From Spizellomyces punctatus DAOM BR117 (taxonomy: Eukaryota > Chytridiomycota > Chytridiomycetes > Spizellomycetales > Spizellomycetaceae): a stretch of DNA of 64,000 nt. The notes below the pieces were generated by a model. That model made no database searches. It saw only the letters and a list, made by a program, of their open reading frames with translations, and was not told where the DNA came from. Location of the stretch: NCBI RefSeq assembly GCF_000182565.1, contig NW_015971540.1, positions 1-64,000 of the forward strand. The letters are read 5' to 3'. Of this stretch, positions 43,566-57,498 are shown in pieces (position 1 is the stretch's first letter; each line of letters opens with the position of its first letter). Position numbers and translations under genes: made by a program.

Positions 43566-46500
43566 ATGGAATACCGCCAAACGATTCCAGACGCCCACCC
43601 TAAACCCATCCTAGCCCTCCAATATAACCCCTTCCGACGTGAAATCTACAGTGGGGGAGAAGGTAAAAAATCCAAAGTTTTTACATATCAAAAGTTGTTT
43701 TAAAACCTTGCAATTTTCTCTAGATGCCATTATACGTGTATGGGAGGAATCAGGAAAACTCTCTTCGACACTCTCTGAACATGTTGGGTGGATCACGGGG
43801 CTTTTGTACTGGTATGTTCTGCTTTTTTTTTTTGCTCTTTTGAGATGAGGCATAAATAACGTACGTATGCACTAGCAAGGAGCATAAACTGCTATTTTCA
43901 TGCGCGATCGATGGGATGTTGATTGCATGGTCAAACGGCAAAGTCCTCCAAAAAATCGAGGTAAAGCAAAACCGCCCTCAAACTCTAACAAACCCATTTT
44001 TCTCATTTCCTTTATCATAGACGGGCTCACCCATCTACTCTCTCGCATACAACTCTCGTCGTCAACAAATCATGGTAGGCTGTAACAGACAAGTCCGCGT
44101 CTTCCAACTCGTCAGCACAGAAGAAACACATACATCCGATATCCTCGAACGGAAATCCGTATCCTGTACCGAACACTCTGATATCGTGAGTTGTATCGTG
44201 TCGTGTGAAGGGAGGTTTTATTCTGCTGGGTATGTTCTACGCAATATACTATTCGGTCCATATAAAAACGAAATTGAGAGTTTTGTGGTGCGGGGTAGGT
44301 ATGATCGTAAGATTATAATATACGATATTCCACATCACGGAAACCTCAAGCTACGGGTATCGAATGTGATTAGCAATGCGCACGATGCGGCGATTTCTTG
44401 TATGATTTATGGTAAAGATGCTGATAATAGCTGGTAAGTGAAAACAATCCATATTGTTTGTATGTAAAGGAGAGAGTTCTAATGATCCAAAGGTTGATTA
44501 CAGGATCATTTGATCGGTCCGTGAAACTTTGGTCTTTGGATGGCAACTTGTTGCAAAAGTTTGATGGGTTAAGGTAAAGCTATCCTTTTGTTTCCACATG
44601 TTTTCAATATGTGTGTTCCTGAACCGGATCTAGTGATACCGTCACATCCCTCTGCTACGTCCTCCCTACACAGACGCTATGGATCACGACAAATTCCAAT
44701 GTTCCCATTGTTTACGACCCTCGAAGTGGTATCAATGTGAGACCTACCCATCATACAAAAATGTTGAACGTATATTCACATACGGCATTTAGGTATCGGA
44801 TTTTGTACGGACGGGAGAAGAAGGGTTTCAGCATAGTAGCGGCGGGTTCGCGTTTAAACACCTCTTATTTGTCCCGGAAGTGAATGAAGTGTTTGCTGCG
44901 ACGAATCGCAAGAGTATCGTTGTGTGGAAATTCAATCCTTCTGCGGCTTTGACGGTTTTACCGGGGCATACCGATGTCGTCGAGTGTTTGACGTTCAGTA
45001 TGTATCTTTTTGTTTGGATTTAACCCGAGAGTTGCCATGATATCGTGGTGCATTTATTGACTTTTTTTTGCATTGTCTCTTTTTTGGGTAAGCTTCCAAG
45101 GAACCATTATTAATCTTTAGTGGAGGAGACGACGGCGTGATTCGCAAATGGGAACGTCTGCAGTTGAATACCTTCATGTACAGGTAAAGAAGCACACCCT
45201 CACATTCCCACTCCAAACCTGGAACACACACATGAAATGGCTATTCATCACAGCAAAGAAGTCCTCACCCTCCCGAAAGAAGAAAAGCAAGAAGAAGCCC
45301 CTATGCTCTACACATTCTCCCGGGACCCCGAAGAACGCCGAAAAAAACAAGCAGCCCTCCATAAACGGGTTACAGCCAAACTCAACTCTTGGGAACGCGT
45401 AGAAGAAGACCCAGCATCCACACTCTTGCTCACCCAAGATGCGTTACGAACACTACGTAAAAAAGATCATGAAATTGATCCGGAAAACAAGATTTTGAAA
45501 TTAAAAAATAATCGGAGTTTGGAGGGGCTGGAGAATCTTCGTCGAAAAAGTCAAGACGAGCCTTCCAAACCGGGCGTCGTGTCCTTGTTGTATACGAAGA
45601 GTTGGATCTCCTAATCTCTGGNNNNNNNNNNNNNNNNNNNNNNNNNNNNNNNNNNNNNNNNNNNNNNNNNNNNNNNNNNNNNNNNNNNNNNNNNNNNNNN
45701 NNNNNNNNNNNNNNNNNNNNNNNNNNNNNNNNNNNNNNNNNNNNNNNNNNNNNNNNNNNNNNNNNNNNNNNNNNNGAAGCATTTAACGATAAAGACAAGG
45801 AAGGCGTTGATCCAACGGGACTGGCGAATGATGGTGTAACGAATCGTGTTGCGGGCATGTCCCTCAAATACACATTGGAAGAACACAAGGGAGCCGTTAC
45901 TGGAATTGCATGTTTTGCGAGGGATGGGACTCATTGGCTGGTATGTGCACGTTCGTTTTACAACCAAAAAAAGGCCAGACACGCACCTAGGACTCACATA
46001 AACAAAAAAGCTCAGTTCCGGATTCGATCGTCGTATCTGCATATGGGAGTACATGCCCACAACCGCCCAATTCCAACGCCACGACGTCTTTCGAAACGCT
46101 CACGCAGGGTTCGGTAAAGAAGAACTCGCTGCAGATGGCATCATCCTCGACCTTGCTTACTGCCCAGAACGAAACGAGTTTGCCTATGCTTCAGCAGATA
46201 AACTGGCTTATATCCGTAAATTCTCACCAAAAGGGACCGAAATGTTACTACAAGCCATTTTACAAGGCCACGAAGCCGAAGTCACACAGGTAAAACACAA
46301 AGCTACAAGTTTACCTGAACATTCTTGCCTTTTTAACACAACGTCCAGATCAAATGGAACGACATTCACAAACAATGGATAACAGCCTCTGAGGACCGTA
46401 CGATCCGTATCTGGCCTCCAGAAGGTATCCCCTGTCTCCGCGTCATCAACAACGACGCACCCTGTACCGCACTCTGTATCGACAATGTCAACGGGAGTAT

Positions 46501-47419
46501 TATCACCGGGTCCCAAGATAAGATTATTCGTGTGTTTGATCCGGATAAAAAGGATGAGTTGGTGCAAAAGAATGTGGGACATACGGATGAAGTTCGATGT
46601 ATTATACACATCCCGGTTCGGAATCAGGTACGAAAAAGAAGTAACAGAAGCTACCATGTTTTATTGTTTTTACATTTCAAATGTCTTCTTTTTCTTTTGG
46701 GTGGTGACAGTATGTATCGGCCTCGTGGGATAACACTGTGCGCGTATGGAATGGTATGCTACCATTCAATCTTTCTTTTGTCAAAATTTTTCACTTTTTA
46801 ACACCGTCGATACCCTATCCAGCATACCTCAAAAAAGGTCAGCTCCCAACCACCCAAAACCACATAATTCCTCTTTCTTACCCCTCTATCGATAGGACAA
46901 CGCCGAATCGCAGCATCAAAAAGCACTACATACACCCCCACAGGAACATTTGACGAACTCGAAGATGTACGTTTCATCAGAGTATCCCACACTTGTTTCC
47001 GTTACTCACAAAACCTTTTTTCACAGTCAGCAACATATTCTGACATTAACCCCCTCATTAAACCCAAACTGCTCTCCAAACCCCTCTTCATAACCGACTT
47101 ATCCCCAACAAAAGGCTCCCATAAAGACGAGTACGGGTTACCCACCGTAAGTTAAAAAACACCCCATTACCACTCCAAACCCCCATCTTACACATTACTG
47201 TTTTAAAGCAACAATCTCGACTTGAAGATGAACTCCGATCTACACTGAATGATCTGGAAAACGCATTAGCGGCATCCGATGTAAGTTTGATAAAATGTGC
47301 ATGTTTTGGGTTCTTTTTGCTGTTTTGGTAATTCTATTGGGTAGAAGGCACAGAGTGCTAAACGAGGTAGAGGAACGAAATCAGATCGACGAAAAGGGTC
47401 TGAAGGACGGATTGGATAG
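43566..47419 (+). CDS. Large WD40-repeat protein, interrupted by assembly gap
   Basis: Many-exon gene from ATG 43566 (MEYRQTIPDAHPKPILALQY). WD repeats are recognisable throughout: DAIIRVWEESGKL, ITGSFDRSVKLWSLDGNL, FSGGDDGVIRKWERLQLN before the gap, and WITASEDRTIRIWPPEG, IITGSQDKIIRVFDPD and QYVSASWDNTVRVWN after it. This makes probably two beta-propellers. A charged helical insert (EERRKKQAALHKRVTAKLN) lies near 45330-45400. The C-terminus has a helical stretch (SRLEDELRSTLNDLENALAA) and a basic end. The N gap (45622-45775) lies inside the gene and a frame break sits just before it. Such long two-propeller proteins are often flagellar or scaffold proteins, but I cannot assign a named orthologue. 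Confidence 0.75.
45622..45775. other. Assembly gap (154 N)
   Basis: Run of N inside the WD40 gene; its true length is unknown. Confidence 1.
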
Positions 47420-48128
47420 TCATACATACAGTATTTATTTATTATACAATTTATGTGTGAGAAATGTTATGGGCTTGCTCTGAGAGATGGCAGGGTCATA
47501 TCGCTCGCAAGTGCATCTCCCCGTCCCTGTAGCCCGTAATGCAGTTCCTATCGTCTATATCGTAATCATTGCACACCTTGTCACCCATTCCAACATGGAG
47601 AAACCTGCGGAATGGGAGGCGAAGGCGGTAGTGTTTTGTTGTGTACACTTGCGAAAAGTAACGATTTTGATAAACAAAAAACAAAACGAAATAGCACGAA
47701 TGTTGGATTATCACTTGTATGGGCACTGCAACCGAGATTGCAACCATACTCTTAACGTGACTGAAAAGCGTGTGTGCAGTGACTGGGTACATTTAATCGA
47801 ATAAATGCATTAAATCCTACTTTATGTAATAAAGTGTTATTTACCTTGGATGGTTAAGCGACAAGCTGCGCGTTGTGTGCTAGAAAATAAACTTACTCCA
47901 CGATCACTCCGTTATTTGCAAAAATGACTTTGGTTTTTTTTAGACTTTCAAATTGTTGCTCCGCAGCGTTTTTTTTGTGTTGCTGATAAGCGGAAAAGTG
48001 CAGCAGCAACATGAGAGCAAAAAAAAAAAAATAGATGGAAACAAGAATGACTGTGATGCTGAAAATATAAAAGCATAGCGAATCAACTGACACCATCTTA
48101 GCATCTCATCCCCATCCTCATCAAAGCC
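47420..48128. other. Intergenic with weak minus-strand coding signal
   Basis: A minus-strand frame at 47893-48096 starts ATG and encodes a hydrophobic N-terminus (VSVDSLCFYIFSITVILVSI), then a charged tail ending in a GAGTAAGT that could be a splice donor. A downstream frame at 47496-47792 might be a continuation, but no clean join was found. Not called as a gene. Confidence 0.3.
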
Positions 48129-48934
48129 ATGCACAGTCTTGCTATTCTCACATTGTCGCTGGTCAGCGTAGTGGTTGCCCAGAATGAAGGTGGCCCAGTG
48201 TCGCTGCCTCGTCCAATTCCTTCCTTGACTCTCCCATCTGTGCCATCTGGGTTCCCTACTACTTTTCCTTCGGCGTTCCCATCGGCGTTCCCAACCATTG
48301 CTCCATCTAGTCTGCCGCAGACAGCGGGACCGTCCAGTGTGACAGCAAGTATAGCACCCAGTGGAGCGCCTACCCCGAGGGCCACAAGTTCTCCGACGAA
48401 CCCAATAGGCAATTCCCCAAGCAATCTACCAGGAGGAGGTAAATGACCACGAATCTAAGCAAAAATCATACTATGACAAAGGTGTTGATTCATGATCATC
48501 CTTGGCTATTAGATTGCATGCAACTAGTGAGTGGGCTCGTCGACTGTGAAAGTGAATTTGTCCGGGCTGCCATTACCCAGTCCATCGATTACCCCTCCGA
48601 AGCCTTTGACACGGCAATCGCAAAATTTAGCTCCTGCACATGCGACATGTTCGGAAAACTCAATAGCCTCCAAAGCTGCAAGAGCAATATGAACGACCAA
48701 GAGTTGAAGGATGTGAAAGGCGTTTGTGCCGAACAGCCTTTGAGTGTCAACAAAGTTTTCCTAGCCATTGGAAAGGCTACCGGACAAACTGCTACGATCA
48801 AGTTGCCAAATGGAAAGACTGTCACCCCACCGTTCAAGAATGCAAAGGGTGAGGTTGTCAACAGTGCTCAGAACACTGGAGCCTCTCTCATGGGGGTCAT
48901 TGGGTTGGCTTTGGCTGTCGTTGCTGCTATGTAG
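48129..48934 (+). CDS. Secreted, probably GPI-anchored cell-surface protein
   Basis: Two exons, 48129-48438 and 48513-48934, give 243 residues. Signal peptide MHSLAILTLSLVSVVVAQ is followed by a Pro/Ser/Thr-rich linker (for example FPTTFPSAFPSAFPTIAPSS), a likely O-glycosylated stalk. Exon 2 encodes a small Cys-rich domain with six cysteines: MQLVSGLVDCESEFVRAA, then SSCTCDMFGKLNSLQSC, then VKGVCAEQ. The end is a hydrophobic segment, SLMGVIGLALAVVAAM, preceded by small residues NTGA, as in GPI signals. Six-Cys surface modules occur in many fungi, but the spacing is not the standard CFEM pattern, so no family is named. Confidence 0.75.
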
Positions 48935-49159
48935 ATTTCAACTTCTGTAACAAGAAAATACCTCATAGACTGCTGGCAAATATAAGCAGAGCACACTAGT
49001 TTAGATGGGCTAGATGAGCATAGTTCGCAAATAAAAAAAAGTTATATCCAACTCGATGTTTGCGTAATCATTGTAAAGACTTAATTTCCAGATGACTGTG
49101 CAAACCGATTAGCCAATAAAAAGGTGGCACAGCTCTCATTCTTTTTGGCGAGACTGGAA

Positions 49160-52100
49160 ATGAACGATCGCTTGGCGACTATCTGCAAAAAACACACCTA
49201 CAAAAGCGAGTCGACTGGGACATTGGACGGGTGGGACGCCAGTAACAGAACTCATACAAAAATGTCCAACGATATGATGGCACTGTACTGGGAGTTGGCC
49301 TCCGTCGACCCCACAGTACGTCAAAAAGCTGCCGACAAACTTGTCCGCGCTCTGTACACATTCCAGCATGATCTCCACCCAACACTGGAAAACGCCGTCT
49401 CAACGCCTTCAGGCGATAATTTGGACCAACTTTGTGCACAGGATGTATCGTACGGTATTAAGCGATTGCTGAGAGGGTTGCCTTCTTCGAGGGATGGAGC
49501 CCGGCAGGGGTTTGCGGTTGCTTTGACAGAGGTGGGTGTTGAGCTGCTCCCACGGGAACGAATTCAAAAAAATGACCAACTTTTTTTTTGCTCAGTTGCT
49601 GAAAAGTTTGGAATTTCTTCGAGTCTCAACGGCTCTGTCTCTACTCGCCAAACTGACACAAACCGAAGGAGCAAAAGGCCAGGAGGAGCGGGATATCCTG
49701 TTTGGACGGATCTTTGGGTTAATGGCCATATGTCAGGCGGACATGTTGGCAAGACCGCATACCACGATTGAAGATGTACAGGAGATGGTGACGAGGCTTT
49801 TGAAATATGCATCGAGCAAGTCGTACATCAAGGAGACTTGCTTCAAAGTGTTGATAACCATGGTGGAGAAGCTACATGAAACAAAACTAGAGGCGGAGGC
49901 TGTGGAGTATGTTATTCCCACTGTTTTGAGCAAGGGGATTGAGGGTCCAGAGGAGCTGTGGTTTGCTATTGTCATGCAATCTCGGTATCCAAAGTTTGCA
50001 TGGGCATCCGTCCTCCCATCCTGGAGAGATGGTTCAGTCCTCCACACAAAGAACAAGACACAGCTTGTCGCGATTCTCAAAGAGTCGACGTACACTATTC
50101 CACGCGTTCACTTGGTATGGGACGCCTTGTTGGATGCTGTGCTTACCAGCCCTCCATTAAGCAAGCTCTCCATTCGGGATTTATGGAGCGTCCTCGATGA
50201 CGCACTGTTTTCCTCCTCTTACGAACGCAAATTCCTTGGTTTACTCCTCTTTCAAAAGATTCTTCCCCGTCTTGATGCGACCGAGGTTCCATTCTTGTTC
50301 ACACCTCAACTCCTCCGCACACTGATCAACAACCTTGCGAAACACGACAATTACCTGCATAAAGTCGCCAAACAGACGGCCAGCATGCTTTCAACTGTGG
50401 CCTTAGAGCGGAAAGATGTTGCATTGCAGCTGGTGTTGCAGCTGGTCGGGAAGAATGGACATCAGAGGTTCGATCAGGTGACCAAGACGAAAACAGTTGA
50501 GAACATCTTGGGTAGCTTGGAAGGAGAAGGAATCGAAACCTACATCAAATATCTCCAAGACATGTTTGTAAACCAAGGTGAACCGGGTGACGCAGGGGAG
50601 GCGGATACTGTGAATCAACGCCGGCAATGGGCCGTAGACCAGATGTTGCTTCTTTTAAAGAACGGAAAGATCCCAAAGGAGGAAAAATGGATCCAGCGGA
50701 TTGCGCGTTTCGTATGGCTTCATGCTTTTTTCAAGGTTCAAAAAGCAGACCCAAAGGTGGATGTGATTCAAGTCCCGCGTCCAGAGGTATCCGACGCTAC
50801 TAGGGAACTTTGCACAGAAAGACTAGGTAGCTTGTTGGCCACACTTGCCGGAATTGCTTTGAAATCAACTGGAGGTGACATTTTCTCCTTCTTCTGGATC
50901 GACCGGTATGCGCAATACTGAATCTTTACTCTATTTTAGAAACGCGATTGGCCCCAGGGACCATGACAGATGGCCAGTATTGGGCAAACGATCTCCACAC
51001 CTTCACGGTGGATCTTTCCAAGAACAAGCGCGTATCGCTCCTGGTGGAACTAGACCAAGAAGCGCAACAAACCGTTCAAAACGCAACATCCACCCTTCAT
51101 TCCATTCAGAAGCGGATTACCAAACCCGAAGTGTCCCAAAACCGCGACGTCTTGGCCCAATACAAGGCCTTTGAGCTACTCTTCCTCCATCTTCTTCTCC
51201 ATGTGTATATTGAACCGGCGGAAGCTGTTGGCGTCCTCGACGAACTGAAGAATTGTTTTGACCTGTTTTTCCAGGACAAATCTGCAAGTCCTAAAAAGAG
51301 AAAGGCAAAGGATGCTGACGATATGGAAGAAGATCACGCTCCTATCGAGGTTTTGGTGGATATTTTGATCAGTTTCTTGGCGAAACCTTCCGCTCTCGTT
51401 AGGAGTTTGTCGCAGGATGTATTCAAAGTGTTTAATAACCAGTTGACGAAAAAGTCGTTGGACCTTATCTTTGAGGTTTGCACATTTTTATTTGTGATTG
51501 ATTTGCTGGTCGTCTGACTAAATGATTGTATTTGCTAGGTATTATCTGCAAAGGGCGGTGTTGCCGGTGCTCAAGAGCTCTTTGAGGAGGAGGAAGAAGA
51601 GGACGAGGATGTTGACATGGAGAGTGGTGATGCCATGGATGTTGATTCGAAACAAGAGGACGATGATGACGAAGACGATGAAGAAGAGGGCGAAGACGAG
51701 GACGAGGACGAAGATGATGATGATGAAGAAGAATCTGGAGAGGTGGACGAAGAGCTTCGACGTAAAATCAAGGAAGCCCTAGGCAATGCCGCCATCGACG
51801 AAGAAGATGATGATTCAGACGAAGAGGCATTTTTGGATGACGATGAAATGGAGGCATTTGATGATAAACTGGCAGAAATTTTCCGTCAACGAAAGGAAAT
51901 AAAAACCGCAAAGAAAGGTACTGTGACAAAAAACCTGTACTGTATTCCCCCTGCATTCCTCCATTTCTTATGAATCTCCACTCTTTCCAGATGTCAAAAA
52001 TCAAGTATTGCACTTTAAACTCCGTGTGGTCGACCTCCTCGACATCTTCCTCCGTAAATCTCCTCAAAACCCGCTCGTCATCGAACTCATCATGCCCCTC

Positions 52101-53146
52101 ATCAAGCTCATCACAAGCACCTCACGTAGCACAGACGACAAAGATCTCCACGAGAAACTCCTGTCCCTTGCTAAAAACAAGCTTTTCAGGCTCAGGGAAG
52201 TGCCGACGGAGCCTGCTCTGAATGTCGATCGGGCTGTGGAGGTATTGAAGGAGGTTCATGAGTATGCGCGCCGAGCAACGGATGCCACGTTGTTTGGGTT
52301 GTGTAATGGGGCGTCGTTACTCTTGACCAGGATCTTGAGTCATGTCAAGGAACCCATTCCTAAGAAGGAGGTGAAGAAGACACCAAAGAAGCGCAAGGTC
52401 GAGACAAAGGAGGTGTGTACAATAATTGTCGTACTGGTGTATTCTTTATGGTGCGGTCGAGATTTAATGGTTCTTTGCATTTCAGGCGCCAGACACAAAG
52501 CCCATGAGCCGCGTCGCATCAGTCTACCAAGAAACCTTGTCTGATTTTATGACCAAGAACAAAACCCGCGTCAAACCCGTTATCTTCCTTGATCTCATCA
52601 ACCGGTATCCGGTCTACGCCTGGGAACTCTTGCCCTCCCTCGTAGACTTTACATCCGAGTCTGTCGATGCCAAAGCGTACAATCTGGTCCAAGCGTACAA
52701 CATTATCAGCCGGATTATGAAACAGGCACCCAAAGGGGAGGATGAGGAGCGGGCCAAGGTTGTCAAAGAGGTTTTGCCCAAATTGGCAGAGAATTTTATC
52801 CGCACTTTGCAGCAGGCAGTTGACGGAGAGGTGGATGGGCCGAGGAGTTTAGGAAAGGAGAGGGTAAAGGATTTGCTAAAGGATATGATGGCGGTTGCCA
52901 GGCGAAGTGTAAAGCTGATTGATGATCAGGATGAGGTAAGAAGATGACTGCTACTTGAATTTTCTGCAACAAAACATTGTGATGCTAATCCTGGTGTTGA
53001 ATGATGATAAGATTTCAAAACTGTGGCGAGCGGACGAGATACGACAAGCTTTGGACCGATTATGTGACAGTGAGCGATTCCAAGGCGTTACCTCCCTGAA
53101 GGGTCAAAGCAAGCAGCTGTTGGCGTTGGTGGAGAAGAAAGCCTAA
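49160..53146 (+). CDS. POL5: Pol5 / MYBBP1A-like nucleolar protein (DNA polymerase phi family)
   Basis: Seven exons (first ending 49531; then 49596-50874, 50940-51475, 51539-51917, 51991-52412, 52486-52935, 53012-53146) read as one frame. The first ATG is 49160; ATG 49262 (MSNDMMALYWELAS) is an equally good start. The N-terminal HEAT/ARM-like helices include MMALYWELASVDPTVRQKAA and GIKRLLRGLPSSRDGARQGF, the opening of the DNA polymerase phi/MYBBP1A family. A very acidic stretch (51590-51850, long Asp/Glu runs) separates the two helical halves, as in yeast Pol5. A basic KKTPKKRK cluster follows. Despite the name, family members act in rRNA transcription and 60S ribosome assembly in the nucleolus, not replication. 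Confidence 0.93.
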
Positions 53147-53270
53147 TTTGGGTGTAGATTGGGATGTGTGCACGAATTTGTATCATATGCTGCATCATGT
53201 TATTTATTTTGGTATTAGAATATATTTGTTTTGCCTAGCTGTCCACAGCCTCATTGCATAAAGTGGTACT

Positions 53271-54029
53271 CTACCAAAATTTTAGCCAACCCCAACGTCC
53301 CGTGGACGTCTTGTCCTCATTCCCGAGCAACTGTCTCTCACGCTCGTTGAGTAGTTTGAGTGTGTCCTCCAAAAATCTTCGCACGAGTAACAACTCGCGC
53401 TTATCAATTCCCTCCAGTTTCTTTATTTCGGCGACAGAGTCCAGATCTGCTAGCGCTGCTGCCACCTTTGCTTTTGCGAGAGTCAAGTAGCTTGCTGTAA
53501 GAGATAAAAAAAAAAGGATGGGCTGTTTGAACCGTTAGAAAGCAACAGAATGGGTATCTGAACGCTTACCATCCGCGTTGCTCCAGTTATACGCAAGATT
53601 GAGTCTGTAATCTCCAAATATCCCAGACAAGTCCAATGCGGAATGACTTTTGGCTTCTTCCGTCTCTCCCTCCTTTTTCTCCACGACTTTCTCGTCGTCG
53701 TCTTTATCATCCTCGTCGTCATCATCATCCGGTTGATACACAAATATTCCCCAATCCGCCAACAATCCTGATCCATGGCTGGCTATAAACGACCCAATCG
53801 TAACACCAGACACGGCAACTATGAGCAGTTTGGTCCATGCTCGCCAAGAGAGATCCGTGAGGTCTTCTGCAATGGCATCGAGAGAGAGGGAAGTGGCAGT
53901 TTTGTGGCTGGATATGATTTGGGGGTGGCCTTGAGTGTGAAAATAGAGTGCAGGGCGGACATGGGTGTGTACTTTAAGTGGTAATGGAGGCCGAAAACGA
54001 AACGGGAATCTTGTTAATATTCTGCTCAT
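53271..54029 (-). CDS. Mitochondrial single-pass membrane protein of unknown function
   Basis: Two exons, 54029-53570 and 53494-53271, join in phase to 227 residues. The N-terminus MSRILTRFPFRFRPPLP is Arg/Phe-rich without acids, a likely mitochondrial presequence. A hydrophobic segment KLLIVAVSGVTIGSFIAS follows. Then comes an acidic run of Asp (YQPDDDDDEDDKDDDEK) and a helical C-terminal domain spanning the splice (AYNWSNADASYLTLAKAK) and ending GRWGWLKFW. I do not recognise the family. It overlaps no other gene and is convergent with Pol5. Confidence 0.65.
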
Positions 54030-55059
54030 TGGTGTTTTGTGTTTACAGTTGGTGAGTTGGATTTTTGTCCAGCGTGGTCATGGAAGCAAAAGACGCGTCG
54101 CGTCGCGTTCGAGTCGAAAAACGCATCAAACTCGCGTCCTTTTCAGATGTCATTTGCTCTCCCTCTTTCTCTCTCTTGCTCTACAAACGTGACATTATTT
54201 GTAGGTATTTTTCATGCGTATGGGGGGCGTATGGGGGGCATGGGCAGTTTGGTATCCATTCCTGCGGGAACAGAACGGATGGGTGGTATGATGGAATGAT
54301 AAACATTCGACTACCCACTGCTGCATCATTTGTTATCAGTGGTACCCCCTGCTCTGCAAAACGAAACAATGAAACGTCGACCATGGAAACACACAAGTGC
54401 TGTTTTTGAGGTAAGCGCTGGTAATCGCCTTGTAAATTGCCCCCGTAGACGAGAAAAACACGAAATCGCGTGCTTAAATAAGCAGAAGCCAAACGCGTTC
54501 TTCCAAAGAGCGGAGTTGCATTGTGCATTTATGCCCATTTATAGATATATGGAATATCCATATATGGAAATAGATATTGTTCCCACACACGAACGGCTTT
54601 GCGTTTCCACTCGACGGTCACATTTCCCCCCCCCCCCCCCAGCGTCCTTTTTCCGCCAGTGCGTTCGGACATCTCTTTTTCTCGTCGCCTGCATTTCATC
54701 ACTCATCTGGGCAACAAAGGACTTTTAGTGCAACGCCTACTTTTTTTTGCTTTCTCTCCTCTTGCTGCACTTTAAGGTAAGGAACCTACGCATCGTCTTT
54801 GGTGAGAAAACGGGGAGCAGAGCGGAGTTGAATCCGGACCTGGGAATCCCCCAGGTTGATCGCTTTTGACGCGCAACGAGGAACTCTATAAAACCAGAGT
54901 TTCCGTTTTGAACACTCCTTCTACTGTCGTGTATGCGTTGCTATTCACTGTCGTGGTAGCAGCAACGTCAAAAGTGGTGGTGTCTCGCTTTTTTTTGTAC
55001 GCGGTACTCATCTCGAGCCAATCTGTTTCCTGTTCAGTCACACAGATTAAAACACCAGG
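54030..55059. other. Long divergent region upstream of beta-tubulin
   Basis: No gene supported. It contains a C-homopolymer near 54627-54640, a short direct repeat (TATATGGAATA / TATATGGAAATA near 54545-54570) and a TATA box at 54887. Confidence 0.5.
54887..54893 (+). promoter_or_regulatory. TATA box of beta-tubulin gene
   Basis: TATAAAA in GAACTCTATAAAACCAG, about 170 bp upstream of the ATG at 55060. A 5' UTR of about 140 nt would follow. Confidence 0.45.
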
Positions 55060-56849
<1,790 letters not shown>

Positions 56850-57498
56850 GCAACTCGACCGTAGTGGGAGGGAGAAAGCAAACCAGTGTAGAGCTCTTTA
56901 CCTTATTATAAGTAACCAAAGTTGTGTGTCCTCTGCTTGTGGTGTCTTGAGTGTTTTTTTCAAATAAAAAAAAAGTAAAAAAAAAAAAACAATCGTCCGT
57001 CTCGTGTTGGTCAATTGCTTGGTTTTTTGCATTCTGATTTTATATGCACAATACTCTTGTATCTTCGGTACGCCGAAAGATATGCATTCCACAATATACG
57101 TGCAATTTGCAATTCGGTTAGTTGCAGAAGTCTACCCTACCGAGAAACTTGATAATTCCCAGAGTCATCCCAAACACGTTGGCCAATTACCAGTACCTTC
57201 AAACCACCTCAGAAAACCCCCCAAAAGTACGGCAGAGTACAAACAGAACCCTATTATAATCGAGAGAAACCAAGTCCAACTTCCTACCATGAATTGACAA
57301 TAAAGAGACAAAAGAAAGGGTTCACGCCATTCCAAGTGCAAAGGAACCCATAAAGAAACAAACCAGTAAACCTTTCAGCCCTCAAAATATATATCGATTC
57401 CCACCACTCTCAACAACACACAAGTAACAAAAAAAAAAAGAAATCATGTACACTAGATTAAGTTCCATCATGTTTTTCTATAATTCTATCGGGGCATA
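56850..57498. other. Intergenic between convergent genes
   Basis: 3' regions of beta-tubulin and kinesin. A-rich tracts near 56966-56988 and 57430-57440. No gene. Confidence 0.5.

Noticed and set aside
51571-51795. Minus-strand poly-Ser frame
   Set aside because: Shadow of the Asp/Glu-rich region of Pol5 on the other strand.
54330-54728. 132-codon plus frame upstream of beta-tubulin
   Set aside because: Contains the C-homopolymer, lacks motifs, and sits in the promoter region.
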